From Desulfobulbaceae bacterium (lineage in GTDB: Bacteria > Desulfobacterota > Desulfobulbia > Desulfobulbales > Desulfobulbaceae), in contig JALSNT010000008.1 of NCBI GenBank assembly GCA_026986885.1, positions 1 to 5,815 of the forward strand: 5,815 nucleotides of DNA, given 5' to 3'. The notes beneath the pieces are model-generated. The model ran no database searches. It was not told the DNA's origin and saw only the letters and a list, made by a program, of their open reading frames with translations. The position numbers were made by a program, and so were the translations under genes. How positions within the stretch are numbered: the first letter of the stretch is position 1; every line of letters starts with the position of its first letter. Below, piece after piece: positions 1 to 5,815 of the stretch.

Positions 1-77
1 GCCATCAACCCCAGGGCGACGATTCTCGTCCCCGCCTGACCGGTATCGCTATAGAGGAAGAAGGCGTTTCTCTGCAT
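1..77 (-). CDS. Start of an unidentified downstream gene (3' part outside window)
   Basis: An ATG three bases after the TolC-family stop opens a frame that runs to the left window edge. Its 25 complete codons read MQRNAFFLYSDTGQAG then TRIVALGLM. It has a well-placed GGGGAG ribosome binding site. The spacing (TAA, CCC, ATG) suggests it is a further member of the operon. The residues from about 19 on become hydrophobic, which could be the start of a membrane segment, but too little is visible to name a family. It is in the same reading frame as the TolC-family gene, separated from it only by the TAA stop. A stop-shortened channel gene is therefore a less likely alternative. Confidence 0.5.
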   Translation of the reverse strand, partial: MQRNAFFLYSDTGQAGTRIVALGLM

Positions 78-80
78 GGG

Positions 81-1496
81 TTATCTCCCCGACCCCTCTG
101 TGGTTTCAGCCTGGACGGCCAGGGGATGATTGGCCTGTTTACCGGGGTAAAGCTCCGGTTCATGTCCAAGGGCGCGCTGGATCTTATCGCCCGCCTTCCA
201 CCAGTCGGTAAGCGCTATGGCCTTGCCGGAACGGGCCCTGGCCAGGGCGGCTTCCGAACTTACCAGGTCATCGGCCGTGATCAATCCCTCGTTAAATCTG
301 TTTGCCTGGATTCGTTCCGTTTCCCGGGCGGCCTTTTCCGCGGCCACGGCGGCCTTAAAGCGGGCCACGGCGGCGTCCCAGTCGGCCAGGGCGGCAATGT
401 ACTGCGCTCTTGCCCGATAGCGCAGAGCAGCCAGTTTCTGCTGCCTTACCCGCACCTCGGCGCCGGATTTTTCCACCTGTGCCCTCCGACCGCCGCCATC
501 CCACAGGGGCAGGCCGAGATGAACGGAAATTGTCCAGTTGTCATCGCCTTCGCCGTTGTATCCCTGGTTGCGCAGCCAGGAGCCATCCACATCCATCTGC
601 GGAAGTCGTTCGGCCACTGCCGCCCGCACCGATGATTCGGCAGCGGCCAGGCGGGCTTTTTCCGCCGTGATATCGGGGCGCTGATCAATAAGCGTTTCCT
701 GCCAGGCCAGTTTTTTCGGCGGGATATGGATGGGGGACAAAGTGTCGGGAAAGGTGCGTGCCGCCATCAGGGAAGCAAGGGCTGCCCGCAACTGTTTTTC
801 CCGCCCTTTCAGCGCGGCCAGCCGACCCTTGACGTCTTCACGTTCCGTCACCAACCGCATTTTTTTGACGGGAATGGCTTGTTGCGCCTCTATGGCGGCC
901 TCGGTGGTGCGAATATGGGTCTGCAATGCATCTATCTGCCGTTGCCGCGCTTCCTCGTCCGCCAGGGTTCCTTCAATGTCATGGTACAGGGCGGCCGCCG
1001 TGTGCAGGAGTTGCAGACGAACGTTACCCATGCCCGCGTCAACGGCTGCTTTCAGTTGTCTGGCCGCTTCCAGCCGGGCCCTGATTTTGCCGTTGATATC
1101 AAGAGGTACTTTAGCGGTTAGGCCGTATCCGAACTGGTTATCGTCAAAAAGATCGGGCTGGAGAGCCGCCGGATATGAAATCGGGTTGATCAGGCGATTA
1201 TCCTTATTGTTGCTGTTTCTGGCCAGGGCATCCACTTCGCCGAAGTATCGACTTTTTTCGACCTTTATATTGGCTTTTTCCGCATTAACGGCCTCGGCCG
1301 CCGCCAGCAGGTCCGGCGCCTTTTTTTCTACTTCAAGGAGCACTGTTCCCAGGTCGCGGGCAACAGCCATATCCCAGGATCCAAACAGGCACAATATGGC
1401 CGCTGTGATCAATAGAATGCGTGTGTGTCGCCGAAGAAGCGGAGAACGTACCGGTTCGGCATGTTTTCGGGCAGTAAAAGGTGTTGTCTTTTTCAT
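81..1496 (-). CDS. TolC-family outer-membrane efflux channel protein
   Basis: This protein has 471 residues and would form the trimeric outer-membrane duct of the exporter. A predicted signal peptide has a long basic N-region (MKKTTPFTARKH... to about residue 27), a hydrophobic core (ILLITAAILCLFG) and a probable cleavage after AVA at 46. There is no lipobox, so it is probably not lipidated, unlike NodT/OprM-type channels. Two outer-membrane-efflux repeats follow. The first has beta-strand segments around 121-135 (QFGYGLTAKVPLDINGK) and long Ala/Glu/Arg-rich helices to about 245. The second begins at the hallmark RPDI (273-276), followed by AERLPQMDVDGSW. It then has strands around 320-335 with LPLWDGGGRRAQVE, long helices, and RFNEGLITADDLVSSEAAL (400-418). 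The tail after about 450 is hydrophilic and poorly conserved in type. AGGA (1503-1506), 6 bases upstream, supports the ATG. The gene lies 22 bp after the second permease and is probably in the same transcript. Confidence 0.92.
   Translation of the reverse strand: MKKTTPFTARKHAEPVRSPLLRRHTRILLITAAILCLFGSWDMAVARDLGTVLLEVEKKAPDLLAAAEAVNAEKANIKVEKSRYFGEVDALARNSNNKDNRLINPISYPAALQPDLFDDNQFGYGLTAKVPLDINGKIRARLEAARQLKAAVDAGMGNVRLQLLHTAAALYHDIEGTLADEEARQRQIDALQTHIRTTEAAIEAQQAIPVKKMRLVTEREDVKGRLAALKGREKQLRAALASLMAARTFPDTLSPIHIPPKKLAWQETLIDQRPDITAEKARLAAAESSVRAAVAERLPQMDVDGSWLRNQGYNGEGDDNWTISVHLGLPLWDGGGRRAQVEKSGAEVRVRQQKLAALRYRARAQYIAALADWDAAVARFKAAVAAEKAARETERIQANRFNEGLITADDLVSSEAALARARSGKAIALTDWWKAGDKIQRALGHEPELYPGKQANHPLAVQAETTEGSGR
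85..90 (-). promoter_or_regulatory. Ribosome binding site of the gene after the TolC-family gene
   Basis: GGGGAG, lying in the last codons of the TolC-family gene, is 7 bases upstream of the ATG at 77. It is the main evidence that a separate gene starts there. Confidence 0.5.
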
Positions 1497-1502
1497 GATT
1501 TT

Positions 1503-1506
1503 TCCT
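1503..1506 (-). promoter_or_regulatory. Ribosome binding site of the TolC-family gene
   Basis: AGGA followed by an A-rich spacer lies 6 bases upstream of the ATG at 1496, within the 22-bp gap after the second permease. It supports the long signal-peptide N-region as genuine, and no good alternative start is visible downstream before the hydrophobic core. Confidence 0.55.
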
Positions 1507-1518
1507 GTTGCAATGAAG

Positions 1519-2628
1519 TTAATACATTCGGTTACGAAACAGCATCCCCGCCGCAGTCAGGGTAGCGACGCCAATGAGGACCATGGGCCAGTACAGGCTC
1601 CAGAGCAGGTCAAAGGAGGCGCCCTGCAGGAATGTGGAACGGACAATAATCAGAAAATAGCGCATGGGGTTGAGGTAGGTGACATACTGGACAAACGGCG
1701 GCATGTTTTCTATGGGGGTGGCAAACCCGGACAGAATTACCGCCGGCACCAGAAAGAGAAAAGCGCCCATCAACCCCTGCTGCTGGGTTACGGAAATGGA
1801 AGAGATCATAAGGCCGATACCGATGGCCGAAAGAAGAAAGGCGAAGATACCGACATAGAGCACGAGAAAGGAGCCGCGAAAGGGGACATGAAACCAGAGA
1901 ATGGTCATGCCGATGATAAAGGTGGCCTCGATAAAACCGATGATAAAACCCGGCAGGGACTTGCCGATAAGGATTTCCAGCGGGGTCATGGGGGTGACCA
2001 GCAACTGATCAAAGGTGCCTGCCTCCCGCTCCTTGGCAACGGAAAGTGCCGTTACCTCCAGGGTGACAACCAGGGCCAGCAGGGCGACGATACCTGGAAT
2101 AATAAACCAGTGAGAATCCAGACTGCTGTTAAACCAGGAGCTGACGACAAGCTGGGCCGGCACATGGCGGCCACCATGGACGGCGGCCCAGCGGGTGTTA
2201 AAACCCATTACAATATTCCGCACATAATTAAGACTGATCATGGCGCTGTTGGAATTTCGCCCATCCAGGATCACCTGCAGTTTGCCGGGGATCCCCTTGC
2301 TGAGATTCCTGGTAAAATCAGGCCCGATATGCAGTACCAGCATCACCTTTTTTTCATTGACGAGCGGGGCGATGCCTTTGTCATGGTCGATGGTATCAAC
2401 GAGATGAAATGCCTGTGCTCCCTGAAAACGTGCCAGCAACTGCCTGGAGGCCAGCCCGGGATCCTCGTTGTAGACGGCATAGGGAACCTTGTTGAGATCA
2501 AAGCTGGCCGAATATCCGAAAACCAGAATCTGGGCAATGGGGGGGATGATCAAGACCATTCGGGTTTTTTTATTCTTGAGAATGGTCCGAAATTCCTTTT
2601 TCATCAGGGCGAATATTTTTCTCAGCAT
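1519..2628 (-). CDS. ybhR: ABC-2 type transporter permease, YbhR-like
   Basis: This 369-residue inner-membrane permease is paralogous to the preceding one and is the second half of the predicted channel. TM1 is at about 23-44, after the basic N-terminus KKEFRTILKNKKTR. A periplasmic domain spans about 45-174. Further helices lie near 175-198, 225-247, 253-276, 283-304 and 341-363. The coupling-loop motif VAKEREAGTFDQLLVTPMTP (197-216) aligns with that of its partner, as do WFNSSLDSHWFIIPG (165-179) and YLNPMRYFLIIVRSTFLQG (318-336). The order ATPase, permease, permease and the near-equal lengths match ybhF-ybhS-ybhR. The gene starts 8 bp after its neighbour's stop. Only a weak TGGAA (2640-2644, 11 bases upstream, overlapping the previous stop region) precedes the ATG, so translation probably depends on ribosomes coming from the upstream permease. 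This would help equalise the two subunits. Confidence 0.9.
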   Translation of the reverse strand: MLRKIFALMKKEFRTILKNKKTRMVLIIPPIAQILVFGYSASFDLNKVPYAVYNEDPGLASRQLLARFQGAQAFHLVDTIDHDKGIAPLVNEKKVMLVLHIGPDFTRNLSKGIPGKLQVILDGRNSNSAMISLNYVRNIVMGFNTRWAAVHGGRHVPAQLVVSSWFNSSLDSHWFIIPGIVALLALVVTLEVTALSVAKEREAGTFDQLLVTPMTPLEILIGKSLPGFIIGFIEATFIIGMTILWFHVPFRGSFLVLYVGIFAFLLSAIGIGLMISSISVTQQQGLMGAFLFLVPAVILSGFATPIENMPPFVQYVTYLNPMRYFLIIVRSTFLQGASFDLLWSLYWPMVLIGVATLTAAGMLFRNRMY

Positions 2629-2636
2629 AACACAAT

Positions 2637-3752
2637 CTATTCCAGAAGTTTGCGGGATTTTTTCTTGATAATCATCAGGAAAAACAAGGCCATCAGGGTA
2701 AGCCAGACCGAATTGATCAGAAAAAGGGGCCAGATGTCACCGGCAAGGAACAGGGTCTGGAGGATGTCGACAAAGTAACGGGCCGCCACCAGGTGGGTCA
2801 ACCATTGGATAACCACCGGCATTGTCCTGATATCAAAGACAAAGCCCGACAGGATAAAGGCGGGCAGAAAGGTGATGACAATGGCGATCTGGCCGGCGAC
2901 GAACTGGCTTTTGGCGGCCACTGAGATCAACAGACCCATGTTGATGGCCGTGAACATGAACAGGGAAGAGGAGACGATCAGGGGCCAGATGGACCCGCGC
3001 AACGGCACCTGAAAGAGAAAGACCGCCATCAGTACCGACAGCAGCATGCCTCCCATACCAAGGACAAAATAGGGGATTATCTTACTGGCGATGACCTCTT
3101 TCATGGAGACCGGGGTGACCAGTAATGCCTCCATGGTGCCGCGCTCCCATTCCCGGGCCACGACCATGGACGTCAGCATGGCGCCGATGAGCGTCATGAT
3201 GATGGCGATGAGGCCGGGCACCAGGTAATTACGACTGCGGACCGCCGCGTTGAACCAGACCCGTTGTTCCACCGTGACCGGCACCTTTAGTTTCATGCCC
3301 TGGGCCCCGGTCATCCGCTGCAGCCAGTTGAACCAGACCCCGGTGACATACCCCTCTATCAGCCTCGCCTTGTTGGCATCCACGCCGTTGACGATAACGC
3401 CGATGGGCGCTTTTCCGCCTGTAAGGAGTTCGCGGGCAAAATTGTGGCGCAGCCAGATAATGCCGTCTACCCGCCGCTCCATCATGGCCTGTTCCGCTTG
3501 CTGAATGGAGCGCATTCGGATGGGCAGAAAATAATCGGATTGATTGAATCCGGACACCAGGGCCATTGCCTGGGGGCTGTTTTTTTCGATCACAACCGCC
3601 AGGGGGACGTGGCGGGCATCGAGACTGACCCCGTAGCCGAAGATCAGTAACAGGAGTACCGGCAGAAAAAAGGCGATGCCGATGGAAGAGGGATCGCGGA
3701 TAATCTGTCGGCTCTCTTTGCGGACCAGGCCGCGTAAACGCATTACATCCAT
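2637..3752 (-). CDS. ybhS: ABC-2 type transporter permease, YbhS-like
   Basis: This inner-membrane permease has 371 residues and is one half of the predicted heterodimeric export channel. It has the ABC2_membrane_3 architecture. A short cytoplasmic N-terminus (RKESRQIIRDP) leads into TM1 at about 23-44. A large periplasmic domain follows (about 45-175), then five more helices at about 176-198, 225-248, 255-278, 285-305 and 340-362. The cytoplasmic loop after TM2 carries the family motif VAREWERGTMEALLVTPVS (198-216), the likely coupling contact with the ATPase. WFNAAVRSRNYLVPG (166-180) and the C-terminal region LVAARYFVDILQTLFL (321-336) are also family-typical. Length and position after the fused ATPase match YbhS (about 377 residues). 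It lies 53 bp after the ATPase stop and ends in a Lys/Arg-rich tail with a TAG stop. The symbol is assigned by gene order; substrate specificity is not visible. Confidence 0.9.
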   Translation of the reverse strand: MDVMRLRGLVRKESRQIIRDPSSIGIAFFLPVLLLLIFGYGVSLDARHVPLAVVIEKNSPQAMALVSGFNQSDYFLPIRMRSIQQAEQAMMERRVDGIIWLRHNFARELLTGGKAPIGVIVNGVDANKARLIEGYVTGVWFNWLQRMTGAQGMKLKVPVTVEQRVWFNAAVRSRNYLVPGLIAIIMTLIGAMLTSMVVAREWERGTMEALLVTPVSMKEVIASKIIPYFVLGMGGMLLSVLMAVFLFQVPLRGSIWPLIVSSSLFMFTAINMGLLISVAAKSQFVAGQIAIVITFLPAFILSGFVFDIRTMPVVIQWLTHLVAARYFVDILQTLFLAGDIWPLFLINSVWLTLMALFFLMIIKKKSRKLLE

Positions 3753-3793
3753 CGAAAACCTCTCCCGGTTATTTCAAACTGTATCTCTGACAT
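3743..3793 (-). CDS. Possible 16-codon mini-ORF coupled to the permease start
   Basis: In the short gap between the ATPase and the first permease an ATG opens a 16-codon frame, MSEIQFEITGRGFRWM, ending in TAA. It is preceded by AAGGA (3800-3804) at a 6-base spacing, a better-looking Shine-Dalgarno than some full genes here have. Its TAA overlaps the permease's second in-frame ATG (codon 4) as TAATG, a typical translational-coupling arrangement. It also runs through the permease's own ribosome binding site and first ATG. It resembles nothing I recognise, and a frame this short can arise by chance. It may be a coupling or leader peptide, or meaningless. The call rests only on the start signal and the stop-start overlap. 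Confidence 0.25.
   Translation of the reverse strand: MSEIQFEITGRGFRWM
3759..3766 (-). promoter_or_regulatory. Ribosome binding site of the first ABC-2 permease gene
   Basis: GGGAGAGG sits 6 bases upstream of the ATG at 3752. This favours the first ATG (MDVM...) over the ATG three codons later at 3743. The site lies inside the possible mini-ORF, so translation of that frame could affect its access. Confidence 0.6.
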
Positions 3794-3805
3794 GGCCTTT
3801 CCTTT

Positions 3806-5611
3806 TCAACTGTTTTTTTCCTGTTGCTCGAATTCTTCGATCAGGTGAATAAAGGTGTCTTCCATGGACGGTTCCGGGTTGTTCGGGCTGCGGTAACGGG
3901 TGGTCAGCTCGGAGGGTGATCCGGCGGCCAGTACCCGGCCCCGGGCCATGATGACCAGTTTGTCGCAATAACTTGCCTCTTCCATGAAATGGGTGGTTAC
4001 CATAACCGTGACCCCGGCGCTTGCCAGCGCATTGATATGGCTCCAGAATTCCCGGCGGGCCAGCGGGTCGATACCCGAAGTCGGCTCATCGAGAAAAAGA
4101 ATTTCCGGCTCATGCATCAGGGCGGCGGCCAGGGCCAGGCGCTGTTTGTAACCCAGCGGCAGATCATTGGAGTCGTTGTCCTGGATTTCGGCCAGTTCAA
4201 AAGAGTCCAGGGCCCACTGGATTCGTTCTCGCTGTCGTTTGCCGCGCAGTTCATAGGCGGCACTGAAAAAGTTGAGATTCTGGCGGACGGTTAAGTCCCC
4301 GTACAGGGAAAATTTCTGGGCCATGTAGCCGATTTTTGCCCGTGCCGGAGCCCGGGCAACCCGCAGGTCATGGCCGGCTACCCGTAATGTGCCGCTGGTG
4401 GCCGGCAACAGGCCGCAGAGCATGCGGAAGGTGGTGGTCTTACCGGCGCCGTTGGCCCCTAACAGACCGAAAATTTCTCCACGTCCGACGGTAAAACTTA
4501 AATCCCTGACCGCGACGAAATCACCAAATTCCCGGCGCAGGTCTTTGACGACAATGGCGGCCGTATCATGGTTGCCGGTAACGGTTGTGACGGTAACGGC
4601 ATTCCGTTTTTTACCTCCGCTCTGCTCACGGTGCTGCTGCAGCTTGTCGATAAAGGCATCTTCAAAGCGTGGTTCACTGGCATCAATCCGCCAGTGTTCC
4701 GGATCAATGGCAAAGGTGTCACCGACCTTCTTGAGATTCATTGAGTCCCGGGTAACCAGCCGCAGGGTGTCGCCTAAAATAATGACATCCACGGCCTCGG
4801 GATGGGCGCTGAGTTCGCGCAGTAATTCCCGTTTATTGCCGTTACCGTGGCTGTGGATAACAAAGGTCCTGTCCACCAGTTGACTGCTGAAGGCCGTTGG
4901 GGCATCCTGGCCGAGAAACCGGCCCTCATGCATGAGTACCACCTCGCTGCAGCGCTCGGCCTCGTCGAGGTAGGCCGTGGATAAAAGGACGCTCATGTTC
5001 ATCTCTTTTACCTGCGCATAGACGATGTCCCAAAGCTCACGCCGGGACACCGGGTCGACACCCACTGTCGGTTCATCGAGAATCAGGAGCGGAGGGGGGC
5101 TGACCAGGGCGCAGGCAATGCCTAATTTCTGTTTCATGCCGCCGGACAGCCGGCCGGCCAGCCGGTCGGTAAACGGCGCCAGCCCTGTCATGTGCAGCAG
5201 TTTTTCATAGCGGCCAGGCCGCTCCCTGACGGCCACCTTATGCAGGTCGGCATAGAGGTCAAGGTTTTCCTGAACAGTCAGGTCTTCATAGAGGCCGAAC
5301 CGCTGGGGCATGTACCCGATTGACTGCTGGACCTTGAGCGCTGCCGTGGCGGTATTGAGGCCAAGCACGGTGATAGCGCCGGCATCAGGAACAAGCAGGC
5401 CGCAGACAAGACGCATCAAGGTTGTTTTTCCGGCGCCGTCCGGGCCGATCAGGCCGGTGACGATGCCTGTTTTTGCCCGAAAGGAAACTTCAGATAGGGC
5501 CTGGACGGTTCGTTTCCCGACCTGAAACCGTTTACTGACACCCTTCACCGACAGGATGATATCATCCCTGTTCTCAGGCAGTACAGGCTGTCTCTCATTT
5601 GCCGCAGACAT
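3806..5611 (-). CDS. ybhF: Fused two-NBD ABC transporter ATPase, YbhF-like
   Basis: This cytoplasmic 601-residue protein carries two ABC ATPase domains in tandem and would power the two permeases encoded downstream. NBD1 (about residues 18-235) has Walker A GPDGAGKT at 56-63, Q-loop Gln103, signature LSGGMKQ at 155-161 and Walker B LLILDE at 175-180. Its H-switch position is Ala213 (STAYLDEAE) instead of His. NBD2 (about 353-570) has Walker A GANGAGKT at 385-392, Q-loop Gln432, Walker B ILFLDE at 504-509 and H-switch His541 (TTHFMEEA). Its signature is degenerate, LPLGYKQ at 484-490. Each NBD is followed by a small regulatory-type tail ending in a similar motif ([11 protein letters not shown] near 314-324, [11 protein letters not shown] near 581-591). 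Length and order match E. coli YbhF (about 580 residues). The ATG is supported by GGGAG eight bases upstream and overlaps the adaptor gene by 17 bp. The symbol is by family and gene order; the substrate is unknown. Confidence 0.93.
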   Translation of the reverse strand: MSAANERQPVLPENRDDIILSVKGVSKRFQVGKRTVQALSEVSFRAKTGIVTGLIGPDGAGKTTLMRLVCGLLVPDAGAITVLGLNTATAALKVQQSIGYMPQRFGLYEDLTVQENLDLYADLHKVAVRERPGRYEKLLHMTGLAPFTDRLAGRLSGGMKQKLGIACALVSPPPLLILDEPTVGVDPVSRRELWDIVYAQVKEMNMSVLLSTAYLDEAERCSEVVLMHEGRFLGQDAPTAFSSQLVDRTFVIHSHGNGNKRELLRELSAHPEAVDVIILGDTLRLVTRDSMNLKKVGDTFAIDPEHWRIDASEPRFEDAFIDKLQQHREQSGGKKRNAVTVTTVTGNHDTAAIVVKDLRREFGDFVAVRDLSFTVGRGEIFGLLGANGAGKTTTFRMLCGLLPATSGTLRVAGHDLRVARAPARAKIGYMAQKFSLYGDLTVRQNLNFFSAAYELRGKRQRERIQWALDSFELAEIQDNDSNDLPLGYKQRLALAAALMHEPEILFLDEPTSGIDPLARREFWSHINALASAGVTVMVTTHFMEEASYCDKLVIMARGRVLAAGSPSELTTRYRSPNNPEPSMEDTFIHLIEEFEQQEKNS

Positions 5612-5815
5612 CTTTCATGCTCCCGGCGTCTTTTTGCGACTGGTGCAGATCAAAAGTTACGGTTGCCGGCATACCCAGACGCAGTTCACCCCGGGAATCG
5701 CAGGCATAGACCCGAACCTGATAGACCAGGCGGGTACGCAGTTCCGGGGATTCCACATTTTTGGGTGTAAATTCGGCCGTGGGCGAGATATAGCCCACCC
5801 AGCCCCTGTATTTCC
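5595..5815 (-). CDS. HlyD/YbhG-type membrane fusion protein, C-terminal part (5' end outside window)
   Basis: This is the last 72 codons and the TGA stop of a periplasmic adaptor (membrane fusion protein), open through the right window edge. It would link the inner-membrane ABC transporter to an outer-membrane channel. The visible part reads [16 protein letters not shown], then [14 protein letters not shown], then [13 protein letters not shown]. This is the membrane-proximal beta domain typical of YbhG-like HlyD adaptors: the EFTPK stretch, the R-LVY-VRV strand and the final LR-GMPA-V motif. A GTG at 5798 is internal to the conserved domain, so it is not the start. After the conserved end comes a short hydrophilic tail ([16 protein letters not shown]). 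The tail overlaps the start of the ATPase gene by 17 bp, which implies translational coupling. The family call is firm. The full length, probably about 330 residues, and the N-terminal anchor or signal cannot be seen. Confidence 0.9.
   Translation of the reverse strand, partial: KYRGWVGYISPTAEFTPKNVESPELRTRLVYQVRVYACDSRGELRLGMPATVTFDLHQSQKDAGSMKDVCGK
5620..5624 (-). promoter_or_regulatory. Ribosome binding site of the fused ATPase gene
   Basis: GGGAG lies 8 bases upstream of the ATG at 5611, inside the last codons of the adaptor gene. It supports this start over later in-frame alternatives. Because the start precedes the adaptor stop, ribosomes finishing the adaptor could re-initiate here. 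Confidence 0.6.

Noticed and set aside
730..2778. A 682-codon open frame on the plus strand, antisense to the start of the TolC-family gene and to the second permease.
   Set aside because: It spans two convincing minus-strand genes and their gap. Its product is rich in Gly, Lys, Asp and Gln, as expected when membrane-protein codons are read in reverse, and it shows no recognisable domain. It looks like an accident of codon usage.
3753..3805. Possible terminator or promoter in the ATPase-permease gap.
   Set aside because: I see no stable inverted repeat followed by a T-run on the coding strand, and no convincing -35/-10 pair. The gap is better explained by two ribosome binding sites and the mini-ORF.
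3774..3968. A 64-codon minus-strand frame overlapping the ATPase 3' end.
   Set aside because: It is out of frame with the ATPase. Its Gly/Pro/Arg-rich product has no recognisable motif, and it lies mostly within conserved ATPase coding sequence.
4389..4883. A 164-codon plus-strand frame opposite the middle of the ATPase gene.
   Set aside because: It lies wholly inside the fused ATPase, opposite its linker and NBD2 Walker A region. Its product is a low-complexity Ser/Arg/Pro-rich shadow with no domain.
5595..5798. A separate small gene starting at the GTG at 5798.
   Set aside because: The frame stays open to the window edge and the GTG falls inside the conserved WVGYISP stretch of an adaptor domain. 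This is the tail of a longer gene.

Overview
The window holds most of one tightly packed operon, read entirely on the minus strand (right to left). It encodes a tripartite ABC-2 type efflux system of the YbhG/YbhF/YbhS/YbhR kind, with its own TolC-family outer-membrane channel. The outer-membrane channel, a periplasmic adaptor and a predicted signal peptide point to a Gram-negative bacterium. GC content looks to be in the mid-50s by eye. The protein style resembles Desulfobacterota or another deltaproteobacterial-type lineage, but that placement is a low-confidence impression.

Layout in transcription order: (1) the C-terminal 72 residues of a HlyD/YbhG-type membrane fusion protein, cut by the right window edge; (2) a 601-residue fused ATPase with two nucleotide-binding domains, overlapping the adaptor gene by 17 bp; (3) a 53-bp gap containing a possible 16-codon mini-ORF with a good Shine-Dalgarno sequence, whose stop overlaps the second ATG of the next gene; (4) a 371-residue ABC-2 permease; (5) after 8 bp, a paralogous 369-residue ABC-2 permease; (6) after 22 bp, a 471-residue TolC-family protein with a predicted signal peptide; (7) after 3 bp, the first 25 codons of another gene, cut by the left edge. 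I see no internal promoter or terminator, so the genes are probably co-transcribed from a promoter beyond the right edge.

Inferred mechanism: the two half-size permeases form a heterodimeric channel in the inner membrane. The single fused ATPase supplies both nucleotide-binding domains. The adaptor bridges the periplasm and the TolC-like trimer completes the route through the outer membrane. The substrate cannot be read from the sequence; small hydrophobic or cationic drugs are plausible from characterised relatives. The system belongs to a known family. The main points for a second look are the coherent one-sided degeneration of the ATPase sites, the mini-ORF before the first permease, and the unidentified gene following the channel gene.
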